Shown: positions 8,678 through 17,774 of the stretch, one piece after another
Position numbering within the stretch: the first letter of the stretch is position 1
Layout of the letters: each line of letters opens with the position of its first letter
Assembly: GCF_000745005.1 (NCBI RefSeq)
Contig: NZ_JQNB01000001.1
Span: 2,845,501 to 2,909,500, forward strand
Direction: 5' to 3'
Source of the DNA: Luteibacter sp. 9135
GTDB lineage: Bacteria; Pseudomonadota; Gammaproteobacteria; Xanthomonadales; Rhodanobacteraceae
Length of the DNA: 64,000 bases
Position numbers and translations under genes: made by a program
The notes under the pieces: model-generated
What the model saw: only the letters and a program-made list of their open reading frames with translations
The model's database searches: none
What the model was told of the DNA's origin: nothing

Positions 8678-9580
8678 ATGGCGTCATTCGATTTTTCGGC
8701 GATTCTTCTCGGCCTCACGGTGCTGTTCGGCGTGATCTGGCTGATCGACTGGCTCTTCCTCGCCAAGGCGCGCCGTGCGCGTACCGAAGCCTCCGGCACC
8801 GAACAACCCGAGCCGTGGCCGGTCGACTGGGCGCGGTCGCTGTTCCCGGTGATCCTCGTCGTGCTGCTGCTACGCTCGTTCGTGGCGGAGCCGTTCCGGA
8901 TTCCCTCCGGCTCGATGATGCCCACGCTGGATGTCGGCGACTTCATCCTGGTGAACAAGTTCGCCTATGGCCTGCGCATGCCCGCGTTCAACAACAAGCT
9001 GCTGGAAAACGGTGAGCCGCGTCGTGGCGATGTCGTGGTCTTCCGCTTCCCCGGTTACCTCTGCCGGGACGAAAGCGGCCGCACTATCCGCAGTGGCGAT
9101 GTCTCCTGCGCCGATCCCCACGCGCCGGTGCCCGGCGAAAACTGGATCAAGCGCGTGATCGGCCTGCCGGGCGATCGCATCGAGACCCGCGGCAGCGAGC
9201 TCTATATCAATGGCGAGCGGGTCGGCGCCGACGATCTCGGTGCGTTCAAGGGCAACATGAACCGCCCGGAAGACCGCATGCTGATGACCTACGGCTCGCA
9301 CCTGTACACGGAGCACCTGGGCAGCATCAACCACACGATCGCCCTGACCCCCGCCTACAACGTGCCGATGGACATCCCCAACGCCATGGTGCCTTCCGAG
9401 GTGCCCAAGGGCTGCTACATCGTCATGGGCGACAACCGCATGAACAGCACCGACAGCCGCTGGTGGGGCTGCATGCCGGAGGAAAACCTGGTGGGCAAGG
9501 CGTTCTTCGTCTGGATGGCCTGGCGTGGGCTGGGCAACGGTATCCTCGACTTCTCGAAGATGGGCAAGGTCATCCATTGA
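8678..9580 (+). CDS. lepB: Signal peptidase I
   Basis: A 300-residue inner-membrane protease that removes signal peptides from exported proteins. Two N-terminal TM segments (about 6-29 and 53-70) precede the catalytic region. Ser79 is in the motif PSGSMMPTL and the general-base Lys158 is in ENWIKRVIGLPGDR. The conserved MGDNRMNSTDSRWWG box lies near the C-terminus. The start is ATG at 8678 with a GGAG site upstream. It lies directly downstream of lepA. Confidence 0.97.
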   Translation: MASFDFSAILLGLTVLFGVIWLIDWLFLAKARRARTEASGTEQPEPWPVDWARSLFPVILVVLLLRSFVAEPFRIPSGSMMPTLDVGDFILVNKFAYGLRMPAFNNKLLENGEPRRGDVVVFRFPGYLCRDESGRTIRSGDVSCADPHAPVPGENWIKRVIGLPGDRIETRGSELYINGERVGADDLGAFKGNMNRPEDRMLMTYGSHLYTEHLGSINHTIALTPAYNVPMDIPNAMVPSEVPKGCYIVMGDNRMNSTDSRWWGCMPEENLVGKAFFVWMAWRGLGNGILDFSKMGKVIH

Positions 9581-9718
9581 CGGCGGCATGGCCCTATTGC
9601 GCGGCATAACGTTGCGGATGGCCGTGGACAAGGTAATCTCCGCTCCGGGGCGCCCGCGCGCCCCGTTGCCATTCACGGTCTTGAACAGGGGAGCCGCCGT
9701 CCTCGGCGGAACACACGC

Positions 9719-10096
9719 ATGAAATCCAGGCAATCGGGTATCACCCTCATCGGTTTCGTCATCCTCCTGGCGGTGCTGGGTTTCTTCGCGTTCATGGCGA
9801 TGAAGCTGGTGCCGTCGTACATCGAGTACATGGGCGTGGTGAAGGCCATGAACCAGATGTCGACCGAGGGTGGCAACGAGGACGTCGGCCAGGCACGTCG
9901 CCAACTGGCCTTCAAGATGAGCTTCCAGTACGTCGACGATTCGACGATCAAGCCACAGGACGTGACGGTGGAGCGTGCCAACAACGGCGCGGTGCTGCAC
10001 GTGGACTACGACAAGCAGATTCCGTTCCTCTACAACATTTCCTTCCTGTTGCATTTCGACCATTCGGTCCCGCTCAAGAGTGCCGTCGGGCAATGA
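9719..10096 (+). CDS. DUF4845 protein, pilin-like N-terminus
   Basis: A 125-residue protein with one N-terminal membrane helix (GITLIGFVILLAVLGFFAFMAM) followed by LVPSYIEY and a small extracytoplasmic domain. DUF4845 genes regularly sit between lepB and rnc in gammaproteobacteria; their role is unknown. The N-terminus, short and basic and then G-I-T-L-I with a hydrophobic stretch, resembles a type IV prepilin cleavage region. However, the glutamate at +5 is missing. The stop is 9 bases before the rnc start. Confidence 0.9.
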   Translation: MKSRQSGITLIGFVILLAVLGFFAFMAMKLVPSYIEYMGVVKAMNQMSTEGGNEDVGQARRQLAFKMSFQYVDDSTIKPQDVTVERANNGAVLHVDYDKQIPFLYNISFLLHFDHSVPLKSAVGQ

Positions 10097-10105
10097 TGAG
10101 GTCTC

Positions 10106-10765
10106 GTGCAGTTCCCGCATTCCTTCCGTAATCCGACCCTCGCGGCGCTGGCGCTCACCCACCGGAGCGTCGGCAAGCCGAACAACGAGCGGATGGAATT
10201 CCTCGGTGACGCGCTGCTGGGCGCCATCGTCGCCGAGCTGCTCTTCGAGGTGCACCCCAATGCCAGCGAGGGCGAACTTTCCCGCCTGCGCGCGCAACTG
10301 GTCAACGGCGAGGCCCTGGCGGTGATCGCGCGCGAGCTGGCACTGGGCGACGTGCTCAAGCTGGGTCCGGGCGAACTGAAGAGCGGCGGCTTCCGCCGCG
10401 ATTCCATCCTCTCCGACGCCTTCGAGGCGCTGATTGCCGCCGTCTACATGGATGACGGCTTCGACGCCTGTCGCCAGGTCGTGCGCCGGCTGTTCATGCC
10501 GCGCGTGGCCGAACTCAAACGCTCCAGCAAGGACGCCAAGACGCGCCTGCAGGAGTGGCTGCAGGGCAGGGGCTTGCCGCTGCCCGTCTACGAACTCACC
10601 GACAGCTACGGCGAAGACCACGCCAAGACCTTCGACGTCAGCTGCTGCATCGACGAACCGGAACCGATCCGCGTGGAAGGACGCGGCGGCAGCCGGCGTG
10701 CCGCCGAACAGGACGCCGCGGAAGCGGTGCTACGCCGATTGCTGGAAAAAAAGAATGAACGATAA
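10106..10765 (+). CDS. rnc: Ribonuclease III
   Basis: A 219-residue double-strand-specific endoribonuclease that processes rRNA precursors. The RNase III signature [13 protein letters not shown] lies at residues 27-39, and downstream acidic residues ([11 protein letters not shown]) complete the metal site. The C-terminal part from about residue 148 is the dsRNA-binding domain, ending [18 protein letters not shown]. The start is a GTG at 10106; two in-frame TGA stops immediately upstream exclude a longer form. The gene overlaps era by 11 bases, the usual rnc-era coupling. Confidence 0.96.
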   Translation: MQFPHSFRNPTLAALALTHRSVGKPNNERMEFLGDALLGAIVAELLFEVHPNASEGELSRLRAQLVNGEALAVIARELALGDVLKLGPGELKSGGFRRDSILSDAFEALIAAVYMDDGFDACRQVVRRLFMPRVAELKRSSKDAKTRLQEWLQGRGLPLPVYELTDSYGEDHAKTFDVSCCIDEPEPIRVEGRGGSRRAAEQDAAEAVLRRLLEKKNER

Positions 10766-11687
10766 CAATACTCCCGAGAACGACACCCCCGTCGACGGCG
10801 ACTTCCGCTGCGGTTACGTGGCGCTGTCCGGTCGACCCAACGTCGGCAAGTCCACGCTGCTCAACGCCATGATCGGCGTGCGCCTGAGCATCGTGAGCCA
10901 TCGTCCGCAGACCACCCGCCATCGCATCCTGGGCATCTCGACCAAGCCCGCGGGCCAGATCCTCTACGTCGACACGCCTGGCCTGCACCGCGGCGCCAAG
11001 CGTGCGATGAACCGCAGCATCAACCGTGCCGCGCGCGCCGCGATCACCGAGGTCGATCTCGCTGTGCAGGTGATCGAGGCCGGTCGCTGGACCGACGAGG
11101 ACGCCGCGATGTATGCGGCACTCGCCGAACAGGAGGGCATGACGCGCCTGCTGGCCATCAACAAGGTGGACCTGCAGAAGGACAAGACGGCGATGCTGCC
11201 GTTCGTGGCCGACCTGATGACCAAGCACCCATTCGACGATGTCTATTACGTCAGCGCCCTGAAGTCGAAGGGCCTGGAAGGCCTGGAAAAAGGCATCCTC
11301 AAGCGCCTGCCCGTGCAGCCGGCCGTCTATGGCGAAGACGAGATCACCGACCGCAGCGAGCGTTTCCTCGCCGCGGAAATGGTCCGCGAGCAGCTCATGC
11401 TGCGCCTGGACCAGGAACTGCCTTACGCCACCACGGTGGAAATCGAACAGTTCGAGGACCGCCCGGATGGCGTGGCCGAGGTGCATGCGGTGATCTGGGT
11501 CGAGCGCGACGGCCAGAAAGCCATCGTCATCGGCAACGGCGGCGCCCAGCTCAAGGCGATCGGCACCTCGGCGCGCAAGGGCATGGAGCACCTGTTCGAG
11601 CGCAAGGTGTTCCTCAAGCTGTGGGTGAAGGTACGCGAAGGCTGGGCGGACGACGAGAACCTGCTCAAGCGCTTCGGTTACGAATAA
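10755..11687 (+). CDS. era: GTPase Era
   Basis: A 310-residue GTPase for 16S rRNA maturation and 30S assembly. G1 is [10 protein letters not shown]3 is DTPGLH, G4 is NKVD and a KH domain occupies the C-terminal third ([21 protein letters not shown], then a [11 protein letters not shown] loop). The ATG at 10755 lies inside the end of rnc, preceded by a GGAAAAAAAG run. No upstream ATG in this frame gives a conserved N-terminus. Confidence 0.97.
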   Translation: MNDNNTPENDTPVDGDFRCGYVALSGRPNVGKSTLLNAMIGVRLSIVSHRPQTTRHRILGISTKPAGQILYVDTPGLHRGAKRAMNRSINRAARAAITEVDLAVQVIEAGRWTDEDAAMYAALAEQEGMTRLLAINKVDLQKDKTAMLPFVADLMTKHPFDDVYYVSALKSKGLEGLEKGILKRLPVQPAVYGEDEITDRSERFLAAEMVREQLMLRLDQELPYATTVEIEQFEDRPDGVAEVHAVIWVERDGQKAIVIGNGGAQLKAIGTSARKGMEHLFERKVFLKLWVKVREGWADDENLLKRFGYE

Positions 11688-11708
11688 GCCGGCGCGCCGT
11701 ACCGCGTC

Positions 11709-12401
11709 ATGCGCGTCGAACAGCAGCCCGCCTTCGTCCTGCACGCCCGGCCCTACCGGGAGACATCCCTGTTGGTGGAGTGCCTGACCCGCGACCACGG
11801 CCGCCTGGGCGTGGTCGCCCGCGGGGTGCGCAAGGAAGGCGCGCGATTGCAGCGTGCGCAGCTGGAGCCGTTCCAGCGGGTGGAGCTCGACCTCATCCTC
11901 AAGGGAGAACTGGCCACGCTGCGCACGGCCGAGCACGTGGGCGCGCCGCAACGCCTGACGGGCGACGCGGGCATGGCCGGCCTCTACCTCAACGAACTGG
12001 TGGTGCGGCTGACCGGCCGCCAGGACCCCAACCCCACGCTGTTCGCGCACTACGAGCGCACGTTGCGCCGCATGGCGACGGGCGATGCCCTGGCCTGGAC
12101 GCTGCGCCGCTTCGAGCGCGACATGCTGGACGCGCTGGGTTATGCGCTGCCGCTGGATATCGACGCCATCGATGGTGAGCCGCTGGACCCGGCGCTCACC
12201 TACTTCTACGACCCGGAGTCGGGGGTACGCCCCGGACGCGCGGGCGATGCCCGCGGCATTCGCGGCGCCGATCTGCTGGCGCTGGCCGCCGACCGCTCCC
12301 CCGACGTGGCGGGGCTGGCCTCGCTGCGCCGCATGATGCGCCAGATCATTTCCTTCCACCTGGGCGGCGGCGAGCTGAAGGCCTGGCGCGTGCTGCGTTA
12401 A
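11709..12401 (+). CDS. recO: DNA repair protein RecO
   Basis: A 230-residue recombination mediator that loads RecA with RecR. The OB-fold N-terminus begins MRVEQQPAFVLHARPYRETS, with GVVARGVRKEGARLQ following, and the C-terminal half is helical. The family position after era supports the call. The stop overlaps the stop of the convergent regulator gene by 3 bases. pdxJ, the usual next gene, is absent here. Confidence 0.94.
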   Translation: MRVEQQPAFVLHARPYRETSLLVECLTRDHGRLGVVARGVRKEGARLQRAQLEPFQRVELDLILKGELATLRTAEHVGAPQRLTGDAGMAGLYLNELVVRLTGRQDPNPTLFAHYERTLRRMATGDALAWTLRRFERDMLDALGYALPLDIDAIDGEPLDPALTYFYDPESGVRPGRAGDARGIRGADLLALAADRSPDVAGLASLRRMMRQIISFHLGGGELKAWRVLR

Positions 12402-13168
12402 ACGGCGGGCGTGTCGCGGGGCAGGGCGGCCAACGCCTCGTTCAGTTCGTAGCGGAAGCGCTCTATGGCAGCGAGCGGAACGACGGTGCGGGTTTCCAGC
12501 ACGTGGTTTTGCAAGGCCCTGGCCTGGGCACCCAGGCGCGCGGTACCGCAGAACCCGCAAGCGGAACGCAGGCGATGCAGGCGGTCGATCAGGTCGGTCG
12601 GACGACGCGCCAGGTCGTCCAGCGCGGCCTCCAGTTCGACCAGTTCGACACGCAGCAACTGGCGCAGTGCCAGCAGGGTGATGGCATCGCCACTGGCCGC
12701 GCGCCCCGCGTCGTCGTCCAGCACCTGCAGATGTCCCTCGATGCCGAGCGTGGCGGCTAGTGCGTGGCTGAGCGCCGCGAGCTGGCAGGGTTTTTCGATC
12801 ACGCCGGCGAAGCCCGCCGCCAGCAAGGCCTCGCGCAAACGGGCGGGAATCTCCGCGCTGGTGGCCAGGGCCACGGCGTCGCGCGACCGGGCGGAAGGAT
12901 CGGCGCGCAGCGCCGGCAGCAAGGCCTCGGCACCGGCGCCCGGCATGCGGCAATCCAGCAGGAGCGCGTCGAACGGCTGTCGCCTGGCGAGGTCCAGGGC
13001 GCGGTCGCCATCGGCCGCGACGTCTACCCGATAGCCGAGCGATCGCAGCGCCTGCGCCAGGAACACACGGGTAGCCTCGTCGTCGTCAGCCACCAGGACA
13101 TGCCGTGGCGTCGGCGCGGAAGGGGCGGACAGATACTGCTCGATCATGCAACGTTCCGTGTTGTTCAT
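12398..13168 (-). CDS. Response regulator with C-terminal Hpt-like domain
   Basis: A 256-residue two-domain signalling protein. The receiver domain (about 22-138) begins HVLVADDDEATR, has the acceptor Asp in ALLLDCRMPG and the switch Lys in VIEKP. The second half (about 150-250) is helical and contains HRLRSACGFCGTARLG, which fits the H-x(2)-[KR]-x-[GA] pattern of histidine phosphotransfer domains. Starts at 13168 and 13147 are both possible; neither has a strong ribosome site. No histidine kinase is adjacent, so the partner is unlinked. Confidence 0.87.
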   Translation of the reverse strand: MNNTERCMIEQYLSAPSAPTPRHVLVADDDEATRVFLAQALRSLGYRVDVAADGDRALDLARRQPFDALLLDCRMPGAGAEALLPALRADPSARSRDAVALATSAEIPARLREALLAAGFAGVIEKPCQLAALSHALAATLGIEGHLQVLDDDAGRAASGDAITLLALRQLLRVELVELEAALDDLARRPTDLIDRLHRLRSACGFCGTARLGAQARALQNHVLETRTVVPLAAIERFRYELNEALAALPRDTPAV

Positions 13169-13192
13169 CTTGATTTGGCAGAATGGCGGAGC

Positions 13193-15214
13193 ATGTTCCC
13201 GGTATCAACCCGCACGTTCAGCTTCCTGTTCATCGTTCTGGTCGCCCTGGTCGGCGCGGATGGGGCGCGGGCGACCGTGTCCGTGGACGCGGAGGGCATG
13301 TCGTTACCCGGCGTGGTGCTGGACGGACTGCATGCCGACCTGACCGCCGCGGGCGATGGCGTGGGCGTCGCCCTGACCGTGCAGCGAGCCGACCTGGCCG
13401 CCATGGGCTGGCACAAGGCCACGCTGGACCTGGACGGCACGCTTGCCCGCGACGAGCCCGGTCGCTGGACGTTCGCGGGCAACCTGCGTATGCGCGGTGC
13501 GTCGGGCGACCCCTGGCCGCGGGCCACCGTACGCATGGTGGCCGACACCGCCGCGAACACGCTGGAGCTGACCGTGCGCCAGGATGCCTCGCTGGCCCGC
13601 GTGGCGATGCCGATGGACCAGACCACCCATGCGCAGATCACCCTGAAAGACCTGCCTGCCGGTTGGTTGCAAGGGCTGCTCTCGACGGTGTGGTCCGGTC
13701 GCCTGACGACCGGCCGGGTGGATGCCGACCTGGCGCTCGACCTGCTTCCCGGCGGCGTGCAGGCCGGCGGCCAGTTCGCGCTGGCTGGCGTGGGCTTCGA
13801 CAGCCCGGGCGGCACGCTGGCCGGTGAAACGGTGTCGGGCAGCGGTCGGCTCGGTGTGGACAGCCAGGCGGAGGCCACCGTCATCGAACTCGACGCCGCG
13901 CTGCGCGGTGGCTCGTTGCTGCTGGGCCCCCTGTATGTCGATCTTCCCGCCCACCCGGTGCAGTTGTCGTTTTCCACCCGGGCGCAGAAGGGTGCCATGG
14001 CGATCCGGCGCCTGAGGCTGACCGATCCCGACGCCCTGCAACTGGAAGGTGAGGTAGGCCTCGCGGCGGACGGTAGTCTCGCCTCGCTCCGGCTGGACCG
14101 TTTCGATGCACGCTTTCCCGCCGCCTATGCACGCTACGGTAAAGGCCTGGCTCGCAGCTTCGGCGTCGATGCGCTCGATGCCAGGGGCGATGTCACGGGG
14201 CACCTCACGATGGGCGCGAAAGGCCCCCAGGCCTTCGCGTTCCAGACCACGGGGCTGGATATCTCCAACGGCGAAGGACGCTTCGGGGTGCAGGGCCTGC
14301 ATGGCGCGGTCGACTGGAGTGCCACGGAGGATCGCCCCGCCACGAAGCTCGGCTGGCGTGCCTTGCAGATGCAGCGGATTCCGAATGGCGCCGCCGAGGC
14401 GGCACTGCGCAGCACCGGCGGCACGCTGGGCCTGCTGGCACCGCTGGTCATTCCCGTCCTGGATGGCCAGCTGCGAGTACAGCGCCTGGCGTGGAAGCCC
14501 GCGGCCACCGCGGGCGACCGCCTGCAGACCTCGCTGGTGCTGACGCAAATCGACATGGCCGCATTCTGTCGCGCACTGGGCTGGCCGGAATTCAAGGGTA
14601 CGCTGGGCGGCGCGGTGCCGTCGCTTCGCTATGTAGACGATCGCGTGGAAATGGCCGGCGGCTTGTCGCTGAACATATTCGACGGTTTCGTCGACATCAC
14701 CGGCATGAGCCTCGCGCAGCCGTTCGGCGTGGCGCCGATCCTCACCGGCACGCTCTCGCTGCGCCAGTTGGACCTGGGCCTCATGACCTCCGTCTTCGAC
14801 TTCGGCAGCATCACCGGCCGACTGGATGGCGGCATCGACAACCTGCGCCTGGTCGCCTGGCAGCCCGCCGCGTTCGACGCCCACCTGCTGGCGGGCGGTG
14901 GCGGCCGGATCAGCCAGAAGGCGGTGAACAACCTCACCTCCGTCGGCGGGGGCGGTATCGCCGCGGGCCTGCAGGGCACGGTGCTGAAGATCTTCAAGAC
15001 GTTCGGCTACAAGCGCATCGGGCTGTCGTGCCGCCTGCGCGGCGATGTATGCGCCATGGGAGGACTGGGCGCCGCGAAGGATGGCTACACTATCGTCGAA
15101 GGAAGCGGGTTGCCCCGCCTGACCGTGGTCGGTCACCAGCGTGAGGTCGACTGGCCCACCCTGGTGCGCCGCCTGCAAGCCGCCACCCAGGGCGATGGCC
15201 CGGTGGTCCGTTGA
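13193..15214 (+). CDS. ydbH: YdbH-like AsmA-family intermembrane protein
   Basis: A 673-residue protein with an N-terminal hydrophobic signal/anchor (residues 8-26). It continues with repeated beta-rich segments that all end in short G-x-L or V-x-L strands, as in AsmA-like bridge proteins. The C-terminal region (LRQLDLGLMTSVFDFGSITGRL, then GGRISQKAVNNLTSVGGGG and a final RLRGDVCAMGGLG) matches the YdbH C-terminal domain. E. coli YdbH spans the periplasm and works with the lipoprotein YnbE in phospholipid transport. The start at 13193 gives a clean signal sequence. The next gene is a YdbL homologue; no ynbE lies between. Confidence 0.85.
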   Translation: MFPVSTRTFSFLFIVLVALVGADGARATVSVDAEGMSLPGVVLDGLHADLTAAGDGVGVALTVQRADLAAMGWHKATLDLDGTLARDEPGRWTFAGNLRMRGASGDPWPRATVRMVADTAANTLELTVRQDASLARVAMPMDQTTHAQITLKDLPAGWLQGLLSTVWSGRLTTGRVDADLALDLLPGGVQAGGQFALAGVGFDSPGGTLAGETVSGSGRLGVDSQAEATVIELDAALRGGSLLLGPLYVDLPAHPVQLSFSTRAQKGAMAIRRLRLTDPDALQLEGEVGLAADGSLASLRLDRFDARFPAAYARYGKGLARSFGVDALDARGDVTGHLTMGAKGPQAFAFQTTGLDISNGEGRFGVQGLHGAVDWSATEDRPATKLGWRALQMQRIPNGAAEAALRSTGGTLGLLAPLVIPVLDGQLRVQRLAWKPAATAGDRLQTSLVLTQIDMAAFCRALGWPEFKGTLGGAVPSLRYVDDRVEMAGGLSLNIFDGFVDITGMSLAQPFGVAPILTGTLSLRQLDLGLMTSVFDFGSITGRLDGGIDNLRLVAWQPAAFDAHLLAGGGGRISQKAVNNLTSVGGGGIAAGLQGTVLKIFKTFGYKRIGLSCRLRGDVCAMGGLGAAKDGYTIVEGSGLPRLTVVGHQREVDWPTLVRRLQAATQGDGPVVR

Positions 15215-15244
15215 GCGGGCAAGCCGCCCCCACAAGGAAAAACC

Positions 15245-15850
15245 ATGCGTAAATCGTTCATCGCTCTCATGGCTGCCACCGCCGTCGCCCTGGTCGGCTG
15301 CGTCACCATCAACGTCTATTTTCCCGAAGCCGCGGCGCAGAAGGCGGCCGACCAGTTCATCGGCACCGTGCTCGACGACAGCGGCGTTGCCAAACCGTCC
15401 GCCACGCCGGAAAAAGCCCGTCCGGCCGCAACGGGCAAGCAGCCCTCGGCGTCCCTGCTGGACCTGGTGATCCCCTCGGCGCAGGCGGCGGAATCGCCGG
15501 ATATACAGGTGCGCACTCCGGAAACGGACGCCATCCGGCTGCGCATGACTAGCCGCTTCGGCGGCCAACTGAAGGCATTGTTCGACAGTGGCGCGGTGGG
15601 CTTTACGGCCAACGGCCTGGTCGCCGTGCGCGATGCCAGCGCGTTACCGCTGGACCAGCGCTCGCAGGCCAACGGCCTGGTCGACCAGGAAAACAGCGAC
15701 CGCGATGCCCTGTATGCCGCCGTCGCCAAGGCCAACGGTCACCCGGAATGGGAGCCGCAGATCCGCAAGGCATTCGCGGACGGCTGGGTCCAGCGCGCGC
15801 CGCCGGGCTGGTATTATCGCGATGCCTCCGGTGCCTGGAAGCGCAAGTAA
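15245..15850 (+). CDS. ydbL: YdbL-like DUF1318 lipoprotein
   Basis: A 201-residue lipoprotein with lipobox LVGC (Cys at residue 19). Right after it comes VTINVYFPEAAAQKAAD, the conserved start of DUF1318 proteins of this order. A Pro/Ala-rich linker leads to the DUF1318 domain (about 85-195), which ends WVQRAPPGWYYRDASGAWK. It follows ydbH by 30 bases with an AAGGAAA site. In Enterobacteria YdbL is a small periplasmic partner of YdbH-YnbE. Here the protein is itself lipidated and longer. Confidence 0.88.
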   Translation: MRKSFIALMAATAVALVGCVTINVYFPEAAAQKAADQFIGTVLDDSGVAKPSATPEKARPAATGKQPSASLLDLVIPSAQAAESPDIQVRTPETDAIRLRMTSRFGGQLKALFDSGAVGFTANGLVAVRDASALPLDQRSQANGLVDQENSDRDALYAAVAKANGHPEWEPQIRKAFADGWVQRAPPGWYYRDASGAWKRK

Positions 15851-15896
15851 GGCACCCGCCAGGACCGCCCGCCATCGCGCGGGCGTCCTCCCAGCC

Positions 15897-15921
15897 AGCC
15901 CGGGCCTTCGTCGTCCGGGCT
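15897..15921 (+). terminator. Possible terminator after ydbL
   Basis: A 7-bp stem (AGCCCGG with CCGGGCT) with an 11-base loop is followed by TTACGTTT, 46 bases after the ydbL stop and ending 16 bases before rlmD. Confidence 0.5.
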
Positions 15922-15937
15922 TTACGTTTCAGAGCGC

Positions 15938-17236
15938 ATGATCGAATTCGAAGCCACCATCATCGGCCTCACCCACGACGGCCGGGGCGTTGCCCGCATC
16001 GACAACAAGGCCACGTTCGTGCCCGGCACGTTGCCGGGCGAGCGCGTACGGCTGGTATATCACAAGCGCCACCGCAAGTACGACGAGGCCGATCTCGTCG
16101 GCATCGTCGAGGCCTCCCCCGCGCGTGTCGAGCCGAAATGCCGCCATTACGGCCAGTGCAGCGGCTGCGCGTTGCAGCACATGGCGCCCGCCGCGCAGAT
16201 CGCCGCGAAACAGCGTGTGCTTGCCGAGAACTTCGAACGCATCGGCAAGGTTACGCCGGATGCGTGGTTGCCACCGCTGGCCGGCGAGCCGTGGGCATAC
16301 CGCCGCAAGGGCCGTTTTTCGGTGCGCTACGTGGCGAAGAAGGAACGCGTGCTGGTCGGTTTCCGCGAGGAATCCAACCCGCGTTTCGTCGCCGACATCG
16401 AACATTGCGAAGTGATCCATCCCGCGCTGGGCCCCAAGGTGGGCTTGATCGCGGCACTGGTGGGCGGCTTGTCCGCCGCGCACGACATTCCGCAGATCGA
16501 GTTCGCCGCCGGCGACGACACCGTCGCGCTGGTCTTCCGCCACCTCGCGCCGCTGACCGAGGCCGATCGCCAGGCGCTGGTGGATTTCGGCAAGGCGCAT
16601 GGCCTGGCCATCTACCTGCAGCCGGGCAACCACAGCACGGTGCATCCGTTGTGGCCGGAGGCGCCGCGTCTTGCCTTTGCCATTCCCGCCCAGGATGTGG
16701 AGCTGGAGTTCCTCCCGCTGGATTTCGTGCAGGTCAATGCGGGCATGAACCAGCGCATGCTGGCGCGCACCCTGGAGCTGCTGGACCTGCAACCGGCCGA
16801 TCGCGTGCTCGATCTGTTCTGCGGCCTGGGCAACTTCACGCTGCCGATCGCACGTTACGCCGCCGAGGTGGTGGGCGTGGAAGGCGAGCACGGGCTGGTG
16901 GAACGGGCGTCGGCCAATGCCGCGCGCAACGGCCTGGGCCATGCCTCGTTCCAGGTAGCCAACCTGTTCGAGGACCAGCGCAACGAGTCCTGGGCGAAGC
17001 AGGCCTGGGACAAGATCCTGCTGGACCCGCCCCGCGCCGGCGCCAACGAGCTGCTGGAGTACCTGCCGCGCAAGGGCACCGACCGCGTCGTCTACGTCTC
17101 CTGCCATCCGGGATCGCTGGCGCGCGACGCGGGCATCCTCGTGCAGAAGGGATTTCGTCTCGCCGCCGCGGGGGTGATGGACATGTTTCCGCACACCGCC
17201 CACGTCGAATCCATCGCGCTGTTCGAGCGCCGCTGA
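15938..17236 (+). CDS. rlmD: 23S rRNA (uracil-1939-C5)-methyltransferase
   Basis: A 432-residue SAM-dependent RNA methyltransferase. An N-terminal TRAM domain (GLTHDGRGVARIDNKATFV) is followed by the iron-sulfur cysteines in CRHYGQCSGCALQHM. The Rossmann domain has DLFCGLGNFTLPIAR, the motif LDPPRAGA and the catalytic Cys in VYVSCHPGSLARD. These together are diagnostic of RlmD. The downstream CYTH gene starts 13 bases later. Confidence 0.96.
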   Translation: MIEFEATIIGLTHDGRGVARIDNKATFVPGTLPGERVRLVYHKRHRKYDEADLVGIVEASPARVEPKCRHYGQCSGCALQHMAPAAQIAAKQRVLAENFERIGKVTPDAWLPPLAGEPWAYRRKGRFSVRYVAKKERVLVGFREESNPRFVADIEHCEVIHPALGPKVGLIAALVGGLSAAHDIPQIEFAAGDDTVALVFRHLAPLTEADRQALVDFGKAHGLAIYLQPGNHSTVHPLWPEAPRLAFAIPAQDVELEFLPLDFVQVNAGMNQRMLARTLELLDLQPADRVLDLFCGLGNFTLPIARYAAEVVGVEGEHGLVERASANAARNGLGHASFQVANLFEDQRNESWAKQAWDKILLDPPRAGANELLEYLPRKGTDRVVYVSCHPGSLARDAGILVQKGFRLAAAGVMDMFPHTAHVESIALFERR

Positions 17237-17249
17237 CCCCGGAGACCCC

Positions 17250-17774
17250 ATGGGCATCGAGATCGAGCGCAAGTTCCTCCTGGCCAGCGACGCCTGGCGC
17301 AAGCAGATCGTGCGCAGCGAGCGCATGGCACAGGGTTACCTCATCAGTGGCGCGGCCGTGGCATCCGGACAGGCGAAGTCGTCGGTACGGCTGCGCGTGT
17401 CCGGCGAGCAGGCCTGGCTCAACATCAAGTCGGCCACGCTGGGTATCGAGCGGCAGGAATACGAATACCCCGTGCCGGTGGCTGATGCCGCGCGCATGCT
17501 GGATGACCTGGCCGACGGTCGCGTGGAGAAGATTCGTCATCATGTCATGGTCGAAGGCACACACTTCGAGATCGACGAGTTCGTCGGCGCCAACGCCGGC
17601 CTGATCGTCGCCGAGGTGGAACTGCCGTCCACGGACGCGGCCTACCCGACACCGGCATGGCTCGGCCGCGAGGTCAGCGGCACGCTGCGCTATTACAACG
17701 TCAACCTGATCGACCGACCGTACAGCGACTGGTCGGATGCGGAACGGGACGGCACGGAGGACATGGCATGCTGA
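17250..17774 (+). CDS. CYTH-domain protein (inorganic triphosphatase-like)
   Basis: A 174-residue protein with the family-defining start MGIEIERKFLL (ExExK). The tunnel-lining basic and acidic pairs follow: SSVRLRVSGEQAWLNIK, EYEYPVP, EKIRHHV, FEIDEFVGANAGLIVAEVELP. CYTH enzymes bind triphosphates with metal ions; bacterial members are often tripolyphosphatases. The last 7 bases overlap the nagZ start, so it is in one operon with cell-wall recycling and purine salvage genes. The exact substrate cannot be told. Confidence 0.92.
   Translation: MGIEIERKFLLASDAWRKQIVRSERMAQGYLISGAAVASGQAKSSVRLRVSGEQAWLNIKSATLGIERQEYEYPVPVADAARMLDDLADGRVEKIRHHVMVEGTHFEIDEFVGANAGLIVAEVELPSTDAAYPTPAWLGREVSGTLRYYNVNLIDRPYSDWSDAERDGTEDMAC

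Noticed and set aside
9647..9664. GGGGCGC/GCGCCCC hairpin between lepB and DUF4845 as a terminator
   Set aside because: Only a 7-bp stem with a 4-base loop and no T-run, and the genes are normally read together.
8870..10621. 583-codon minus-strand frame opposite lepB, DUF4845 and rnc
   Set aside because: It spans three conserved plus-strand genes and shows no domain.
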